Below the pieces are notes generated by a model. That model was not told the origin of the DNA, did no database searches, and saw only the letters and a program-made list of their open reading frames with translations. A stretch of 32,112 bases of DNA from Actinotignum schaalii. GTDB taxonomy: Bacteria > Actinomycetota > Actinomycetes > Actinomycetales > Actinomycetaceae. Each line of letters opens with the position of its first letter. Position 1 is the first letter of the stretch. Location: contig NZ_JARBHJ010000032.1 of NCBI RefSeq assembly GCF_028864145.1, positions 1 through 32,112 of the forward strand, given 5' to 3'. This document shows positions 17,746 through 26,468 of this stretch, one piece after another. The position numbers were made by a program, and so were the translations under genes.

Positions 17746-19104
17746 ATGTTTGAGGACGATACGCATAAAATTGCTGCGCTGGCCCACGCCTGGCGCGATA
17801 AGCCTGCTCTGCACCAACCTCATTACGAGGATGAAGCAGAGCTTGCTGCCGTCATGCAGCGCCTGGCGAAAATGCCGCCCCTCGTTTTTGCGGGTGAATG
17901 CGATCGGCTCCGCGAAAGTATCGCGGCCGCGCAACGCGGCGAAGCTTTCGTCCTCATGGGTGGGGATTGCGCGGAATCTTTCGAGCAAATCACCGCGGAT
18001 CGCATCCGTGCCAAGGTTCGCACCCTGCTGCAAATGTCGGTTATTTTGACCTACGGGGCTTCGGTGCCGGTAGTGAAAATCGGGCGGATGGCCGGCCAAT
18101 ACTCCAAGCCGCGCTCCCAGGCCACCGAAACTATTGGTGATACCAGCTTGCCCTCCTATTTGGGCGATTCCATTAACGGGCACGAATTCACGGCCGCGGC
18201 GCGCCGCCATGATCCGCACCGTTTGGAGGAGGCGTACCTGTACTCGGTGGCCACCCTCAACCTCATGCGTGCTTTCACGCGCGGTGGTTTCGCTGACTTG
18301 CGTTCGGTTCACGATTGGAACCGCGGTTTTATTGCCAATCCGGCTTACGTGCGGTACGAAAAAACAGCGAGCGAGATTGATCGCGCTATGCGTTTTGTGA
18401 CCGCGGCCGGGGTCGACGGCGCGCAGCTGGCAGAAACGCAAATTTATTCTTCCCACGAAGGCCTGGTGCTGCCCTTCGAGGAAATTATGATGCGCATCGA
18501 TTCGCGTACCCACGATCCTTACCTCACCTCCGCCCACTTCCTGTGGATCGGGGAACGCACCCGGGATGTCAACGGTGCCCACGTGGAGATGTTCTCCCAC
18601 GCACGTAACCCGATCGGGGTGAAATTAGGTCCGACGACGACGCCAGATACCGCTCTCGCCCTTATCGACAAACTCAATCCGGAAGGCGAACCGGGCCGAC
18701 TCACCTTCATTACTCGCATGGGGGCTGGTCGCGTGGAAGAAGCCCTGCCGCCCCTGGTGGAAGCGGTGCAGCGTGATGGCCGCCCGGTTACCTGGGTTTC
18801 GGACCCCATGCACGGAAATACCATCAAAGCATCCAATGGAATTAAGACCCGCCGCTTAAGCGATATCATGGCGGAAATCCGCGGGTTCTTCGCGGTCCAC
18901 GAAGCTTTAGGTAGCCATCCGGGCGGTATCCACGTGGAACTGACCGGGGATGACGTGACAGAGGTGCTGGGTGGCTCGGAAGAAATCTTCGAAGAGACCC
19001 TGACCGAACGCTACGAATCCTTGGTCGATCCGCGTCTCAACCACCAGCAGTCCCTCGAGCTGGCTTACCAGCTGGCCGAAATGCTGCGCGACGTCCACCT
19101 GTAA
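17746..19104 (+). CDS. aroG: 3-deoxy-7-phosphoheptulonate (DAHP) synthase, class II
   Basis: First committed step of the shikimate pathway: phosphoenolpyruvate plus erythrose 4-phosphate gives DAHP. From ATG 17746 it is 452 residues, the class II length. Characteristic segments are GGDCAESF (72-79, metal-binding Cys), VKIGRMAGQYSKPRS, LNLMRAFTRGGFADL, YSSHEGLVLPFE, HFLWIGERTR, VKLGPTTTP, FITRMGAGR, WVSDPMHGNT (metal His) and VELTGDDVTECLGG-like VELTGDDVTEVLGG. The longer frame from 17677 adds residues not seen in the family. The gene is followed 91 nt later by the convergent PASTA kinase, matching the aroG-pknL neighbourhood of mycobacteria. Confidence 0.96.
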   Translation: MFEDDTHKIAALAHAWRDKPALHQPHYEDEAELAAVMQRLAKMPPLVFAGECDRLRESIAAAQRGEAFVLMGGDCAESFEQITADRIRAKVRTLLQMSVILTYGASVPVVKIGRMAGQYSKPRSQATETIGDTSLPSYLGDSINGHEFTAAARRHDPHRLEEAYLYSVATLNLMRAFTRGGFADLRSVHDWNRGFIANPAYVRYEKTASEIDRAMRFVTAAGVDGAQLAETQIYSSHEGLVLPFEEIMMRIDSRTHDPYLTSAHFLWIGERTRDVNGAHVEMFSHARNPIGVKLGPTTTPDTALALIDKLNPEGEPGRLTFITRMGAGRVEEALPPLVEAVQRDGRPVTWVSDPMHGNTIKASNGIKTRRLSDIMAEIRGFFAVHEALGSHPGGIHVELTGDDVTEVLGGSEEIFEETLTERYESLVDPRLNHQQSLELAYQLAEMLRDVHL

Positions 19105-19195
19105 AACGGGGCGCGCCGCAGCCTGGGATCGCAGTGGCCCTGCTTGGGTGCGTCCCGTGACTGAATGACCGGGTGCCAGCGCGAGTGCGGCCTGG

Positions 19196-20872
19196 CTACC
19201 GCGCCGCAATTATGAGGGTGATGTGCTGCCCGGAGGCAGCACTCACTCCCGGTCCGGGATCCTGGCGCAACACGGTGCCCGGCGCGGCCGCCCGGGTTTC
19301 CCGGTAGCGCACCTGCACCTGGAACCCCGCTTTTTCTAGCACGGCACGCGCCTCTGCCTCCGCCATATCCGCCACGTCGGGAACGGCTGCATCACGGGTT
19401 GCGCCGGCAATAAGAAGTTGAACCGTGCTCCCCGGGCGCACTCGGCTACCTGCCTCCGGATCGCTACCCAGCACGGTACCCGGTAGCGCCCCGCTCCCGC
19501 CCCGCACCTCCGTCTCCACTGTTAGCCCGAGGGCCTCCATCTGGCCACGCGTTTGGGTGAGCCCGGTGGCAAGTTCGGGAATCGTCACCCGTGCCCACGG
19601 GCCCGCCGTGAGAGCCCACGTCGCGCCGCCTGCCCCAGCAAGCAACGCGATTGCGCATACCCAGGCGGCAATCCGCCACGCGCGGGCGCGCCGCCGCCCA
19701 GCGCTACGCTGCCGTGGTTTTCCCGCGCCGCGCTGCGGTCGGGCCGTACCTTGTTGCGAGCCAGCCTGGCTCACCTTTAATTTCCGGGTGGGGCGGAGGA
19801 CTGACGGGGCACGGTGCGCAGGTGCGTGCACCGGAACGGTTGCATCCGCGCCAGCATTGAGCGTGGCGGCGCGCTCCGTGCTTGCGGCAGCCGCGGTCTC
19901 CAGTTCAGCGCCACCAACACCGCCAGCCACATCCTCACGGTGCACCGGCTGCGGGCGGCGCGGCGTGACCGGAATGCGCCGTAGCGCGGCATCATCAGCG
20001 ATGCTAGCCCGCAGCCCCCGCAGCAATTCGCGGGCCTCTCCGGCGCTTGCCGGGCGATCCGCCGGATTTTTCGCGGTGAGCACCCCGATAAAAGAATCCA
20101 CCTCCGCCGGCAACCACGGATTATCCCCCGCAAGGCGCGGTAAATCTTCCCGCGCTTGTGCCGCCGCGAGCTGGGCGGCTGAGTATCCGGCCCAGGGCAG
20201 GCGCCCGGCAAGTAACTCAAAGAGCACCAGGCCGGTGGCGTAAACATCGCTAGCCGGGCTCGCCGCCCGCTGCTCCAGAATTTCCGGTGCGGTATAAGCC
20301 AGGGTTCCCCAGCGCGGCAGCGCCCCCGAGGATGCGCTCACCGCATGGGCGAGTCCGAAATCGGTGACCGTCACGGCGAGCTGGGGAAGGCTAATGGGGG
20401 AGGGTTGCGGGCAGGCGTCGTCGAATAAAATATTTTCCGGCTTGATATCCCGGTGAATAATGCCGGCCCGGTGGGCAGCGGCCAGACCCTGGAGGACCTG
20501 ATCGCAAATCTCCAGGGCGGTGCCGAGCTGGAAGGATCCCAGGCGCTCCAGCTCGTGGCGCAGCGTGGGCCCGGGGACGTATTCCATGACGAGGTAGGCA
20601 CGCTCGGTTGCGCCGTCGTTCCACATCCCACGGTCGTAAATGGTGACGATATGCGGGCTACTCAGCGCGGCGACCGCCCGGGCTTCCCGCCGGAAGAGCC
20701 GGGTGAAATCATCAAGGGCCGCTAGGTCGGGGTGCATAATCTTGATCGCCACCACGCGATCGAGCTTCGTATCGTAGCCGCGGTACACCGTGGCCATCCC
20801 GCCGCGCGCCACCGGGGCGTCGAGACGGTAGCGGCCCTCAAGCCACCCGGACGGCAGGGAAGGAATAGTCAC
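19196..20872 (-). CDS. Ser/Thr protein kinase with two PASTA domains (PknL locus)
   Basis: Transmembrane sensor kinase, 558 residues. The cytoplasmic kinase domain (about 14-290) has the glycine loop ARGGMATVY, Lys 44 in AIKIM, HRDIKPEN (140-146), DFG (171-173) and APE (195-197). A basic Pro/Arg linker leads to one membrane helix at about 399-421. Two extracellular PASTA repeats follow (about 427-492 and 494-558; VTIPELATGLTQ, VRPGSTVQL and VPDVADMAEAEARAVL are typical) that usually bind peptidoglycan fragments. The start is GTG, supported by a TACCCT hexamer 6 nt upstream. The locus corresponds to mycobacterial pknL, which as I recall lacks PASTA domains. An Rv2175c-like gene, the known PknL substrate family, lies 0.7 kb away. 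Confidence 0.93.
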   Translation of the reverse strand: MTIPSLPSGWLEGRYRLDAPVARGGMATVYRGYDTKLDRVVAIKIMHPDLAALDDFTRLFRREARAVAALSSPHIVTIYDRGMWNDGATERAYLVMEYVPGPTLRHELERLGSFQLGTALEICDQVLQGLAAAHRAGIIHRDIKPENILFDDACPQPSPISLPQLAVTVTDFGLAHAVSASSGALPRWGTLAYTAPEILEQRAASPASDVYATGLVLFELLAGRLPWAGYSAAQLAAAQAREDLPRLAGDNPWLPAEVDSFIGVLTAKNPADRPASAGEARELLRGLRASIADDAALRRIPVTPRRPQPVHREDVAGGVGGAELETAAAASTERAATLNAGADATVPVHAPAHRAPSVLRPTRKLKVSQAGSQQGTARPQRGAGKPRQRSAGRRRARAWRIAAWVCAIALLAGAGGATWALTAGPWARVTIPELATGLTQTRGQMEALGLTVETEVRGGSGALPGTVLGSDPEAGSRVRPGSTVQLLIAGATRDAAVPDVADMAEAEARAVLEKAGFQVQVRYRETRAAAPGTVLRQDPGPGVSAASGQHITLIIAAR

Positions 20873-20878
20873 ACACCT

Positions 20879-20884
20879 AGGGTA
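20879..20884 (-). promoter_or_regulatory. -10 hexamer TACCCT, leaderless start candidate
   Basis: On the minus strand TACCCT ends 6 nt before the GTG start of the kinase gene. The intervening AGG is a weak alternative ribosome binding site. Confidence 0.4.
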
Positions 20885-20908
20885 GCGCGCCGCCTCAAAA
20901 CGCCGCGT

Positions 20909-21406
20909 TTAGAAACTCTTAGCTGCGCGCAAGATCCGCAGCACGTACTTTTGGGTAGACGGGTACGGCCCCGCCTCCCGCAGGCGCGCCAAACCCTGGT
21001 AGTAGGCGGCAATAGCCTCATGCGTACTGGCGGTGTGGCGCTGCAAATAGCGGATAATCGCAACGCCTGCGGTGATATTATCCGCGGGAATAAGCCAGTC
21101 CAGATCCCGGCCGACCATCCGCCCCGCCCATCGCGAAGCCGCGGGAATCAGCTGCATCACACCCGCCGCCCCGCTGGGGGAGAGCGCGCGGGAATTGAAA
21201 CCGGATTCGATATAGGCATGCGCCATTGCAAGTCGAGGATTGACGCCCATAAGCGCCGCCGTATCACGCACCATCTTCTGCGTTTCCGCCCGGCTCGGGG
21301 CGATAATCGCATTCAAACGCGCCGCGATTTCCGCGTGCGAAAGTTCGTAGCGCGGGGCCGGTACCTGCGCCCGCAAACGCGCCAGATTCGCCTTCGATCC
21401 CACCAT
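20909..21406 (-). CDS. SLT-family lytic transglycosylase, short form
   Basis: A 165-residue protein dominated by a soluble lytic transglycosylase domain that cleaves peptidoglycan glycan strands. MGVNPRLAMAHAYIESGFNSRALSPSGAAGVMQLIPA (in pieces, about 53-89) carries the catalytic Glu 67 and the GVMQLIP motif; NITAGVAIIRYL and AYYQG complete the fold. The start is firm: AGGAAG lies six nucleotides upstream of the ATG. Oddly, there is no signal peptide, membrane helix or LysM domain; the first 40 residues are hydrophilic. Homologues at this locus in other actinobacteria are, as I recall, longer and exported. Export may need another route, or the gene has lost its N-terminus. It is upstream of the PASTA kinase on the same strand (36 nt gap). 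Confidence 0.88.
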   Translation of the reverse strand: MVGSKANLARLRAQVPAPRYELSHAEIAARLNAIIAPSRAETQKMVRDTAALMGVNPRLAMAHAYIESGFNSRALSPSGAAGVMQLIPAASRWAGRMVGRDLDWLIPADNITAGVAIIRYLQRHTASTHEAIAAYYQGLARLREAGPYPSTQKYVLRILRAAKSF

Positions 21407-21463
21407 TTCTCACTTCCTGGCCGGTGCGGGGGACATTCGATTGCGCCCCGGCCGCTGTTCCAC

Positions 21464-21511
21464 TTGTGACAATAGTGCACTGTTGTGAAAATGTCACCAG
21501 AATGTGACGAT
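21464..21511. promoter_or_regulatory. Three 19-bp-spaced TGTGA direct repeats, candidate operator
   Basis: TTGTGACAAT (21464-21473), TTGTGAAAAT (21483-21492) and ATGTGACGAT (21502-21511) recur with an exact 19-bp period between the divergent transglycosylase and Rv2175c-like genes. Palindromes overlap them: AGTGCACT (21474-21481), GTGA-N5-TCAC (21485-21497) and GTCAC-N6-GTGAC (21493-21508). On the minus strand the copies read GTCACA/TTCACA. Confidence 0.6.
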
Positions 21512-21570
21512 TTTGTAATGGCGACGACGCCGCGCCCTCGCCCACCTGCGCGCCTGCGCGGCCGCGGCAT

Positions 21571-21576
21571 TAAGAT
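21571..21576 (+). promoter_or_regulatory. -10 hexamer TAAGAT, leaderless start candidate
   Basis: TAAGAT ends 7 nt before GTG 21584. The same hexamer and spacing precede the DAHP synthase start. Confidence 0.5.
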
Positions 21577-21583
21577 GGGAAGC

Positions 21584-21946
21584 GTGGAAAAAGAGAATAC
21601 AACTGTGACGTGGTTGAGCCTTCCGGAGCTGGCCGATTACCTCAAGACCGATCTGCGTACGGTACGCTCCCAGCTGCGCGATGCCCGTTTCCTGGCGGTG
21701 CGGCGCGGGGAAAATAACGCCCTCTACGCCGACGCGGGACAATTCGTGATGAAAGACGGGCAGCGCGTGCCGCTACCCTCGCTGCGCGGCACCATTATTT
21801 CCCTGCGCGATGCCGGGTATAACGATGACGAAGCCCAAGAATGGTTGCGGCGCTTCGAACCGGAACTACGTGACACCCCGCTGGGTGCACTCATTGCCGG
21901 GCACACCCACGCGGTGCGGCGCGTCATCGCCGGCCTGGCCTTCTAG
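21584..21946 (+). CDS. Rv2175c-like DNA-binding protein
   Basis: A 120-residue protein with a winged-helix/excisionase-like HTH: LSLPELADYLKTDLRTVRSQLRDARFLAVRR. The C-terminal part (LPSLRGTIISLRDAGYNDDEAQEWLRRFEPELRDTPLGAL in pieces, then AGHTHAVRRVI) aligns with M. tuberculosis Rv2175c by motif order. Rv2175c is phosphorylated by PknL on an N-terminal threonine, which lowers DNA binding. Here the N-terminus also has threonines (ENTTVTW), and the kinase gene is close by. I chose GTG 21584 from the -10 position; an ATG at 21575 would add three residues. The stop codon shares bases with that of the convergent prenyl synthase gene (CTAG at 21943-21946). Confidence 0.85.
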   Translation: MEKENTTVTWLSLPELADYLKTDLRTVRSQLRDARFLAVRRGENNALYADAGQFVMKDGQRVPLPSLRGTIISLRDAGYNDDEAQEWLRRFEPELRDTPLGALIAGHTHAVRRVIAGLAF

Positions 21947-22983
21947 TGGGTGCGTGAACGCAGGCGCTGGAGGAGTTCCCCTAAGCTGTCGCGGGCGGCC
22001 TCGTTCAGGCGCGGCAAGATAGCCCGTGCACGATCTTCACGGTGGCGAATCATGTTTTCCACGTGAGCCCGCGCTCCAGAGTCCTCCATGAGGGCCTGAG
22101 CACGAGCGACGTCGTCGCCCTCCAACCGTTTCCCGCGTAAGGACCGCAGCCACCGGGCATCCACCTCGCTGACCCGCTCCAGCGTTTCGAGGAAGAGGAA
22201 GGTGTTTTTCCCTTCGGTGAGGTCATCACCGGCAGGTTTACCCGTGATAGCTGGATCCCCGAAAATCCCGAGGATGTCATCGCGCAATTGGAAGGCCTCA
22301 CCGAAAGGCGTGGCAAAAGCCCGCAAATCTGCGATTGTTTCCGGCTCGGGCGGCTCGGCGAGCGCCGCCCCGATGAGCAGGGGGAAGAGTGCGGAATACG
22401 ACACCGTTTTATGCGTGATAATCGCGCTGATATCCTCCCGGGTAGCCGCGCGGGTGTATTCGCAGCGGATATCGAGGAATTGGCCGATGCCCACGTCCTC
22501 GCACATGGTGAAAAACGGCTCGAGGGGAGCACTACGCCCGGCACTCACCGCTTCCTGGGAAGCCAGCGCTAGCACGGCATCGCCCACAATCAAACCGGAG
22601 CGGAAACCGTAGCGCTCGGGGGAACCATCCCAACCGGATACGCGGTGATAATTCTCCAGCTCCGCATGTACCGTGGGGACCCCGCGGCGGGTGGCAGAAG
22701 CGTCGATAATATCGTCGTGAATAAGGGCCGCGAGCTGGAAAAGCTCCACGGCCGCGCCCAAACGCACCGCCGCCACCATATCCGGGCAAGTAGGCTCCGG
22801 GAGAGTGGCCAGCATCCCGGCCCGCACCAACCGCGCCCGGGTCCGCTTACCCCCGGCCGCAAGTGCGGTAACCGTATTGATGAAATCCTCCACCTCGGGC
22901 TGATTCCAGCGACGCAAGGAATCCAAACGCGCCTCGATACGGCTATCAACCCCGTTGGTGAAATCGCGAGTGCTCCACTCCAT
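21943..22983 (-). CDS. Polyprenyl (geranylgeranyl-type) diphosphate synthase
   Basis: Chain-elongating trans-prenyltransferase, 346 residues from ATG 22983. It condenses isopentenyl diphosphate with allylic diphosphates. GGKRTRARL (44-52) binds substrate, DDIID (90-94) is the first Asp-rich motif, and DDILGIFGD (235-243) the second, followed by GKPAGDDLTEGKNT. The first motif has the short DDxxD form, typical of C20-C25 type synthases, but product length cannot be read safely; residues before it include LFQLAALIH. The position matches idsA2 (Rv2173) beside Rv2175c in mycobacteria. GGAG-type sites precede the ATG. An ATG 26 codons upstream was rejected because it adds a stretch not seen in the family. 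Confidence 0.92.
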   Translation of the reverse strand: MEWSTRDFTNGVDSRIEARLDSLRRWNQPEVEDFINTVTALAAGGKRTRARLVRAGMLATLPEPTCPDMVAAVRLGAAVELFQLAALIHDDIIDASATRRGVPTVHAELENYHRVSGWDGSPERYGFRSGLIVGDAVLALASQEAVSAGRSAPLEPFFTMCEDVGIGQFLDIRCEYTRAATREDISAIITHKTVSYSALFPLLIGAALAEPPEPETIADLRAFATPFGEAFQLRDDILGIFGDPAITGKPAGDDLTEGKNTFLFLETLERVSEVDARWLRSLRGKRLEGDDVARAQALMEDSGARAHVENMIRHREDRARAILPRLNEAARDSLGELLQRLRSRTH

Positions 22984-23090
22984 TGCTCCTGCTCCGCTTC
23001 TTTTATCCACAGATCCGTGAGGTGCGCGCCCCATCCACAGGGTACCGGCACTCGCGAGCACGCGGTTGCCGAAGCTGGTTATCTAGCCCT

Positions 23091-24422
23091 ATGGACACAA
23101 TCACACTTCATCATCCGCGCGATGCCCTCGCTGTTATTCCCCATCTGCTGGGCTATCACCCGCGCCACCACTTCGTACTCTTCGGGGGAAGCCCGGAATT
23201 GCATCGGGGTCTGGGCCCGGAAGGTGAGGAACTACCGCAATGGTTCGGTTCGCTGGAATCTTCGCAGCGTCCGGAAGTTGCCGTGGCCGGGGGTGAAACG
23301 CCACTCATTCGGGTAGATCTGCGTGCCGGCCCTATCTCGCCCTATGTTGCCCGGCAAATAACTGACACGGTAGCTGCCTGCCGCATGTTCAGCTGCGTGG
23401 CGGTGGTCTACTGTCCAAGTTTTATTCGCTTCGCTCACACCCGTGAATTTGCTTCGGTGCTGGCCCTCCTTGAGCTGCTCTGCGCTGCTCTTTCCCGACT
23501 CTGGGACGGTGACCCGGGCACTCGCGATGCGTGGAGCTGTGATTTTTTTATTGCCGATAACGAAGGGTTTATGGATATGGGAGAAGAAACATTTTGCCGC
23601 TGGGAAGAATTGGAATCTACCGAGGCGGCGGCTGCTCTCGTTTACAAGGGGTCGGCACCTCTGGAAGAAGAACCGCGCCGGGATATCGTCAAGGCCAGCC
23701 CCACTCGAATGCGTAATACCGCCATAGTCTTGGAAGAAGCGCGCGGGGAGGAAGACACAGCACTGGAAGAGCACTGGGATATGCTCCTTGCTCGGGTGGT
23801 GCGCCGCCGCCAAGCCGGCCCACCGCGCATCACCACCCGCGAAGCGGGGCGAGCCTTGGCCGGGCTCTTACGCATCCCTATTCGGGACAAAATCTTGCAG
23901 GTCTCCCTTGAGCATGATCCGCTGTTACCGATGTCTTCCGTTGATCCCGCGGTGGGTTTTGCTACCGGGGTGGGGGAGCGTCCCAATATTGTGCGGGCTT
24001 TAGGGATGATGGCGCTTCTGGATGAATTGGCTCGGCTGGCTCCGGAAGGAGTGGAGGTCCCCTATGCGTGCTCGGCCTATTTAGCCTGGTGGGTGGGGCA
24101 AAATTCCATGACCGCGCTGCGCGCTCAGGAAGCGCTGGAGATAAATTCAGGCTCGCGCCTGGCGCGCATGCTCAAAGATGCGGCCGAATGGAACGCATTG
24201 CCTCCCTGGTTGGTAGGCGCGAATGAGGGCGGGAGGTGCTCGCGCGCCAAAGCTGGTGGTAGCGATGAGGCGGAAGTGGATAGGGGCGGTCCTGGAAACG
24301 CGGATGGTGACGGGCATGGTGAAGCGGCTACACCGTGCGGTTCGGAGGATATTGAGTCGGAAGCTCTGGACCGAGAGCCGGAAACTATGGACCGGTACGG
24401 ACCTGGCAGGCAAGCAGCCTAA
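23091..24422 (+). CDS. DUF4192 family protein
   Basis: A 443-residue actinobacterial protein of unknown function. The N-terminus HHPRDALAVIPHLLGYHPRHHFVLF is the DUF4192 signature, a domain that runs to about residue 380 with ACSAYLAWWVGQNSMTALRAQEALEINSGSRLARML in pieces as its conserved end. A poorly conserved, Asp/Glu/Gly-rich tail follows (SDEAEVDRGGPGNADGDG). No signal peptide or membrane helix. ATG 23091 has no clear ribosome binding site; TTATCT 6 nt upstream might be a weak -10, so a leaderless start is possible. It is divergent from the prenyl synthase and lies 243 nt upstream of sigA on the same strand. Confidence 0.85.
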   Translation: MDTITLHHPRDALAVIPHLLGYHPRHHFVLFGGSPELHRGLGPEGEELPQWFGSLESSQRPEVAVAGGETPLIRVDLRAGPISPYVARQITDTVAACRMFSCVAVVYCPSFIRFAHTREFASVLALLELLCAALSRLWDGDPGTRDAWSCDFFIADNEGFMDMGEETFCRWEELESTEAAAALVYKGSAPLEEEPRRDIVKASPTRMRNTAIVLEEARGEEDTALEEHWDMLLARVVRRRQAGPPRITTREAGRALAGLLRIPIRDKILQVSLEHDPLLPMSSVDPAVGFATGVGERPNIVRALGMMALLDELARLAPEGVEVPYACSAYLAWWVGQNSMTALRAQEALEINSGSRLARMLKDAAEWNALPPWLVGANEGGRCSRAKAGGSDEAEVDRGGPGNADGDGHGEAATPCGSEDIESEALDREPETMDRYGPGRQAA

Positions 24423-24507
24423 GTGGCTGGGTGCGTGAAGTAGGTATGTGCACCGGTGGGGGAGTTCGCGGCAGCGGAAGTTCACGCAGGCGTGGAAGTG
24501 GGACAAC

Positions 24508-24513
24508 TATAGT
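24508..24513 (+). promoter_or_regulatory. Candidate sigA promoter -10 (TATAGT)
   Basis: TATAGT stands about 150 nt upstream of the sigA start codon, in the 243-nt gap after the DUF4192 gene. No good -35 was seen. Weak evidence. Confidence 0.25.
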
Positions 24514-24665
24514 CGCCGAGGATAAGAATGCCGTGTGATGATCGGCACCTTAGGGAGGGTGGGGAACAAAAAGTGGGTGGGGTGCGTTCCGCTAAGTAGC
24601 TCTTTGGGGTGGATACCCCGTGCCGGTTTTCGGCATTCGTTGATAACACTAGGGAAAGGTCTCAC

Positions 24666-26468
24666 GTGGCCACAAAGTCTGCCAGTGCACAAGAAACCGC
24701 TGCCGTGGAAAAGGACACCGCGGTCTCCGCATCCGCTTCGGGTACGAAGAAGAAGGCGGCCTCTCGCTCCTCCAGTCGCACGGCATCGGCCACCTCGGCA
24801 GCTACCGCTTCTGAAAGCACAACGGCTGCGAAGAAGCCGGCGGCCAAGAAGGCCGGTACAGCCAAGGCCACCACTACCAAGAAGGCGGGCACTAAGCAGA
24901 CCACCTCTAAGGCAAGCGAATCGAAGGCCTCCGAATCCAAGGCCGCTTCTTCGGCATCTTCCACGAAGAAGGCCACCACCGCGAAGTCGGCTGCGGCGAA
25001 GTCTGCAGCCTCAAAGTCCACCGCGGCGAAGAAACCGTCCGCGAAGAAGGCAGTCGCTGAAAGCGAGGCATTGGAAACGGCACCGTCCGCCGCGGAGGCG
25101 AGCGCGGCCGCAACGGAAGCTACGGAGGATAAGCCTGCTTCTAAGAAGCCGGCCACTCGCAAGGCGTCTACGAAGAAGACAACTTCGAAGGCCTCCGAAT
25201 CCAAGACGGCTTCCACCGCGAAGAAAGCTACCTCGAAGCGCGCCACCGCTAAGCAGGAAGAACCGGAAGATCCTGAAGAACATGAGGATCTCGAGGATGA
25301 AGATTTCGATGTCGATGCTGAAGATGTTGATGCCGAGGATCTAGACGACGATCTCGAGGATGATGAGGATCCCGAGCACGATTCTGAGGACGCCGAAGAG
25401 GAGCCCGAGGAAGAAGAAGAGGACGAAGCCGATAAGGAAACGGATAGCGTCGCTAAAACAGAAACAACCGGGCGTAATTCCCGAGGTGGGTTCACCGTTA
25501 AGGACTCCGATGATTCGGATGAACCGGCGGTGCGCGTTCACGTTGCCGGTGCCACCGCGGATCCGGTCAAGGACTACCTCAAGCAGATCGGTAAAGTTCC
25601 CCTGCTCAACGCTGCGGAAGAAGTGGAACTCGCCAAGCGGATCGAGGCCGGTCTCTACGCCCAGCACCTGCTTGATCAGGGCAATCTCGATAAGGAGAAG
25701 GATCACGCCTATATTCGTGAACTGCGGATTATCGCCCGCGATGGCAAGCACGCCAAGAACCACCTGCTCGAAGCGAATCTTCGCCTGGTAGTTTCCCTGG
25801 CTAAGCGCTACACGGGCCGCGGGATGCTCTTCCTTGATCTTATTCAGGAAGGGAATTTGGGGCTGGTGCGCGCCGTCGAAAAGTTTGACTACGCCAAGGG
25901 CTACAAGTTCTCCACCTACGCTACCTGGTGGATTCGCCAGGCCATTACCCGTGCTATGGCAGACCAGGCTCGTACCATCCGCATTCCGGTGCATATGGTC
26001 GAAGTCATCAACAAGCTCGCGCGGGTTCAGCGCCAAATGCTCCAGGAACTCGGGCGGGAACCAACCACCGAGGAACTGGCGAAAGAACTGGATATGACCG
26101 AAGAAAAGGTCGTCGAAGTTCAAAAGTACGGCCGGGAACCCATTTCCCTGCACACCCCGCTCGGTGAAGATGGCGATTCCGAATTCGGTGACCTCATTGA
26201 GGATTCCGAAGCGGTGGTCCCGGCGGATGCCGTCGGCTTCACCCTGCTCCAAGAGCAGCTCCATCGTGTTCTCGATACCCTGTCCGAACGGGAAGCCGGG
26301 GTGGTTTCGATGCGCTTTGGCCTCACCGACGGCCAGCCGAAAACCCTGGACGAAATCGGCAAGGTTTACGGGGTTACCCGCGAACGCATTCGCCAGATCG
26401 AATCCAAGACCATGTCTAAGCTGCGCCACCCGAGCCGTTCGCAGGTGCTGCGCGACTATCTGGAGTAA
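24666..26468 (+). CDS. sigA: Primary RNA polymerase sigma factor
   Basis: Housekeeping sigma-70 factor (SigA/HrdB/RpoD), 600 residues from GTG 24666, with GAAAGG six nucleotides upstream. Residues 1-197 are Lys/Ala/Ser/Thr-rich and histone-like, with repeated AKKA and SKAS units; about 198-262 are strongly acidic. From about 299 the conserved part begins: region 1.2 ([29 protein letters not shown] in pieces), region 2 ([37 protein letters not shown] in pieces), region 3, and region 4 ending in [20 protein letters not shown], which reads the -35 element. The upstream ATG at 24609 is unlikely, because the GTG has the ribosome binding site. Its last 53 bases overlap the convergent exonuclease gene. 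Confidence 0.97.
   Translation: MATKSASAQETAAVEKDTAVSASASGTKKKAASRSSSRTASATSAATASESTTAAKKPAAKKAGTAKATTTKKAGTKQTTSKASESKASESKAASSASSTKKATTAKSAAAKSAASKSTAAKKPSAKKAVAESEALETAPSAAEASAAATEATEDKPASKKPATRKASTKKTTSKASESKTASTAKKATSKRATAKQEEPEDPEEHEDLEDEDFDVDAEDVDAEDLDDDLEDDEDPEHDSEDAEEEPEEEEEDEADKETDSVAKTETTGRNSRGGFTVKDSDDSDEPAVRVHVAGATADPVKDYLKQIGKVPLLNAAEEVELAKRIEAGLYAQHLLDQGNLDKEKDHAYIRELRIIARDGKHAKNHLLEANLRLVVSLAKRYTGRGMLFLDLIQEGNLGLVRAVEKFDYAKGYKFSTYATWWIRQAITRAMADQARTIRIPVHMVEVINKLARVQRQMLQELGREPTTEELAKELDMTEEKVVEVQKYGREPISLHTPLGEDGDSEFGDLIEDSEAVVPADAVGFTLLQEQLHRVLDTLSEREAGVVSMRFGLTDGQPKTLDEIGKVYGVTRERIRQIESKTMSKLRHPSRSQVLRDYLE

Noticed and set aside
16549-18600. 683-codon open frame on the minus strand
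   Set aside because: It lies antisense across the phosphofructokinase and DAHP synthase genes, which are unmistakable. Its product is His/Arg-rich with no family features, a usual by-product of high-GC codon bias.
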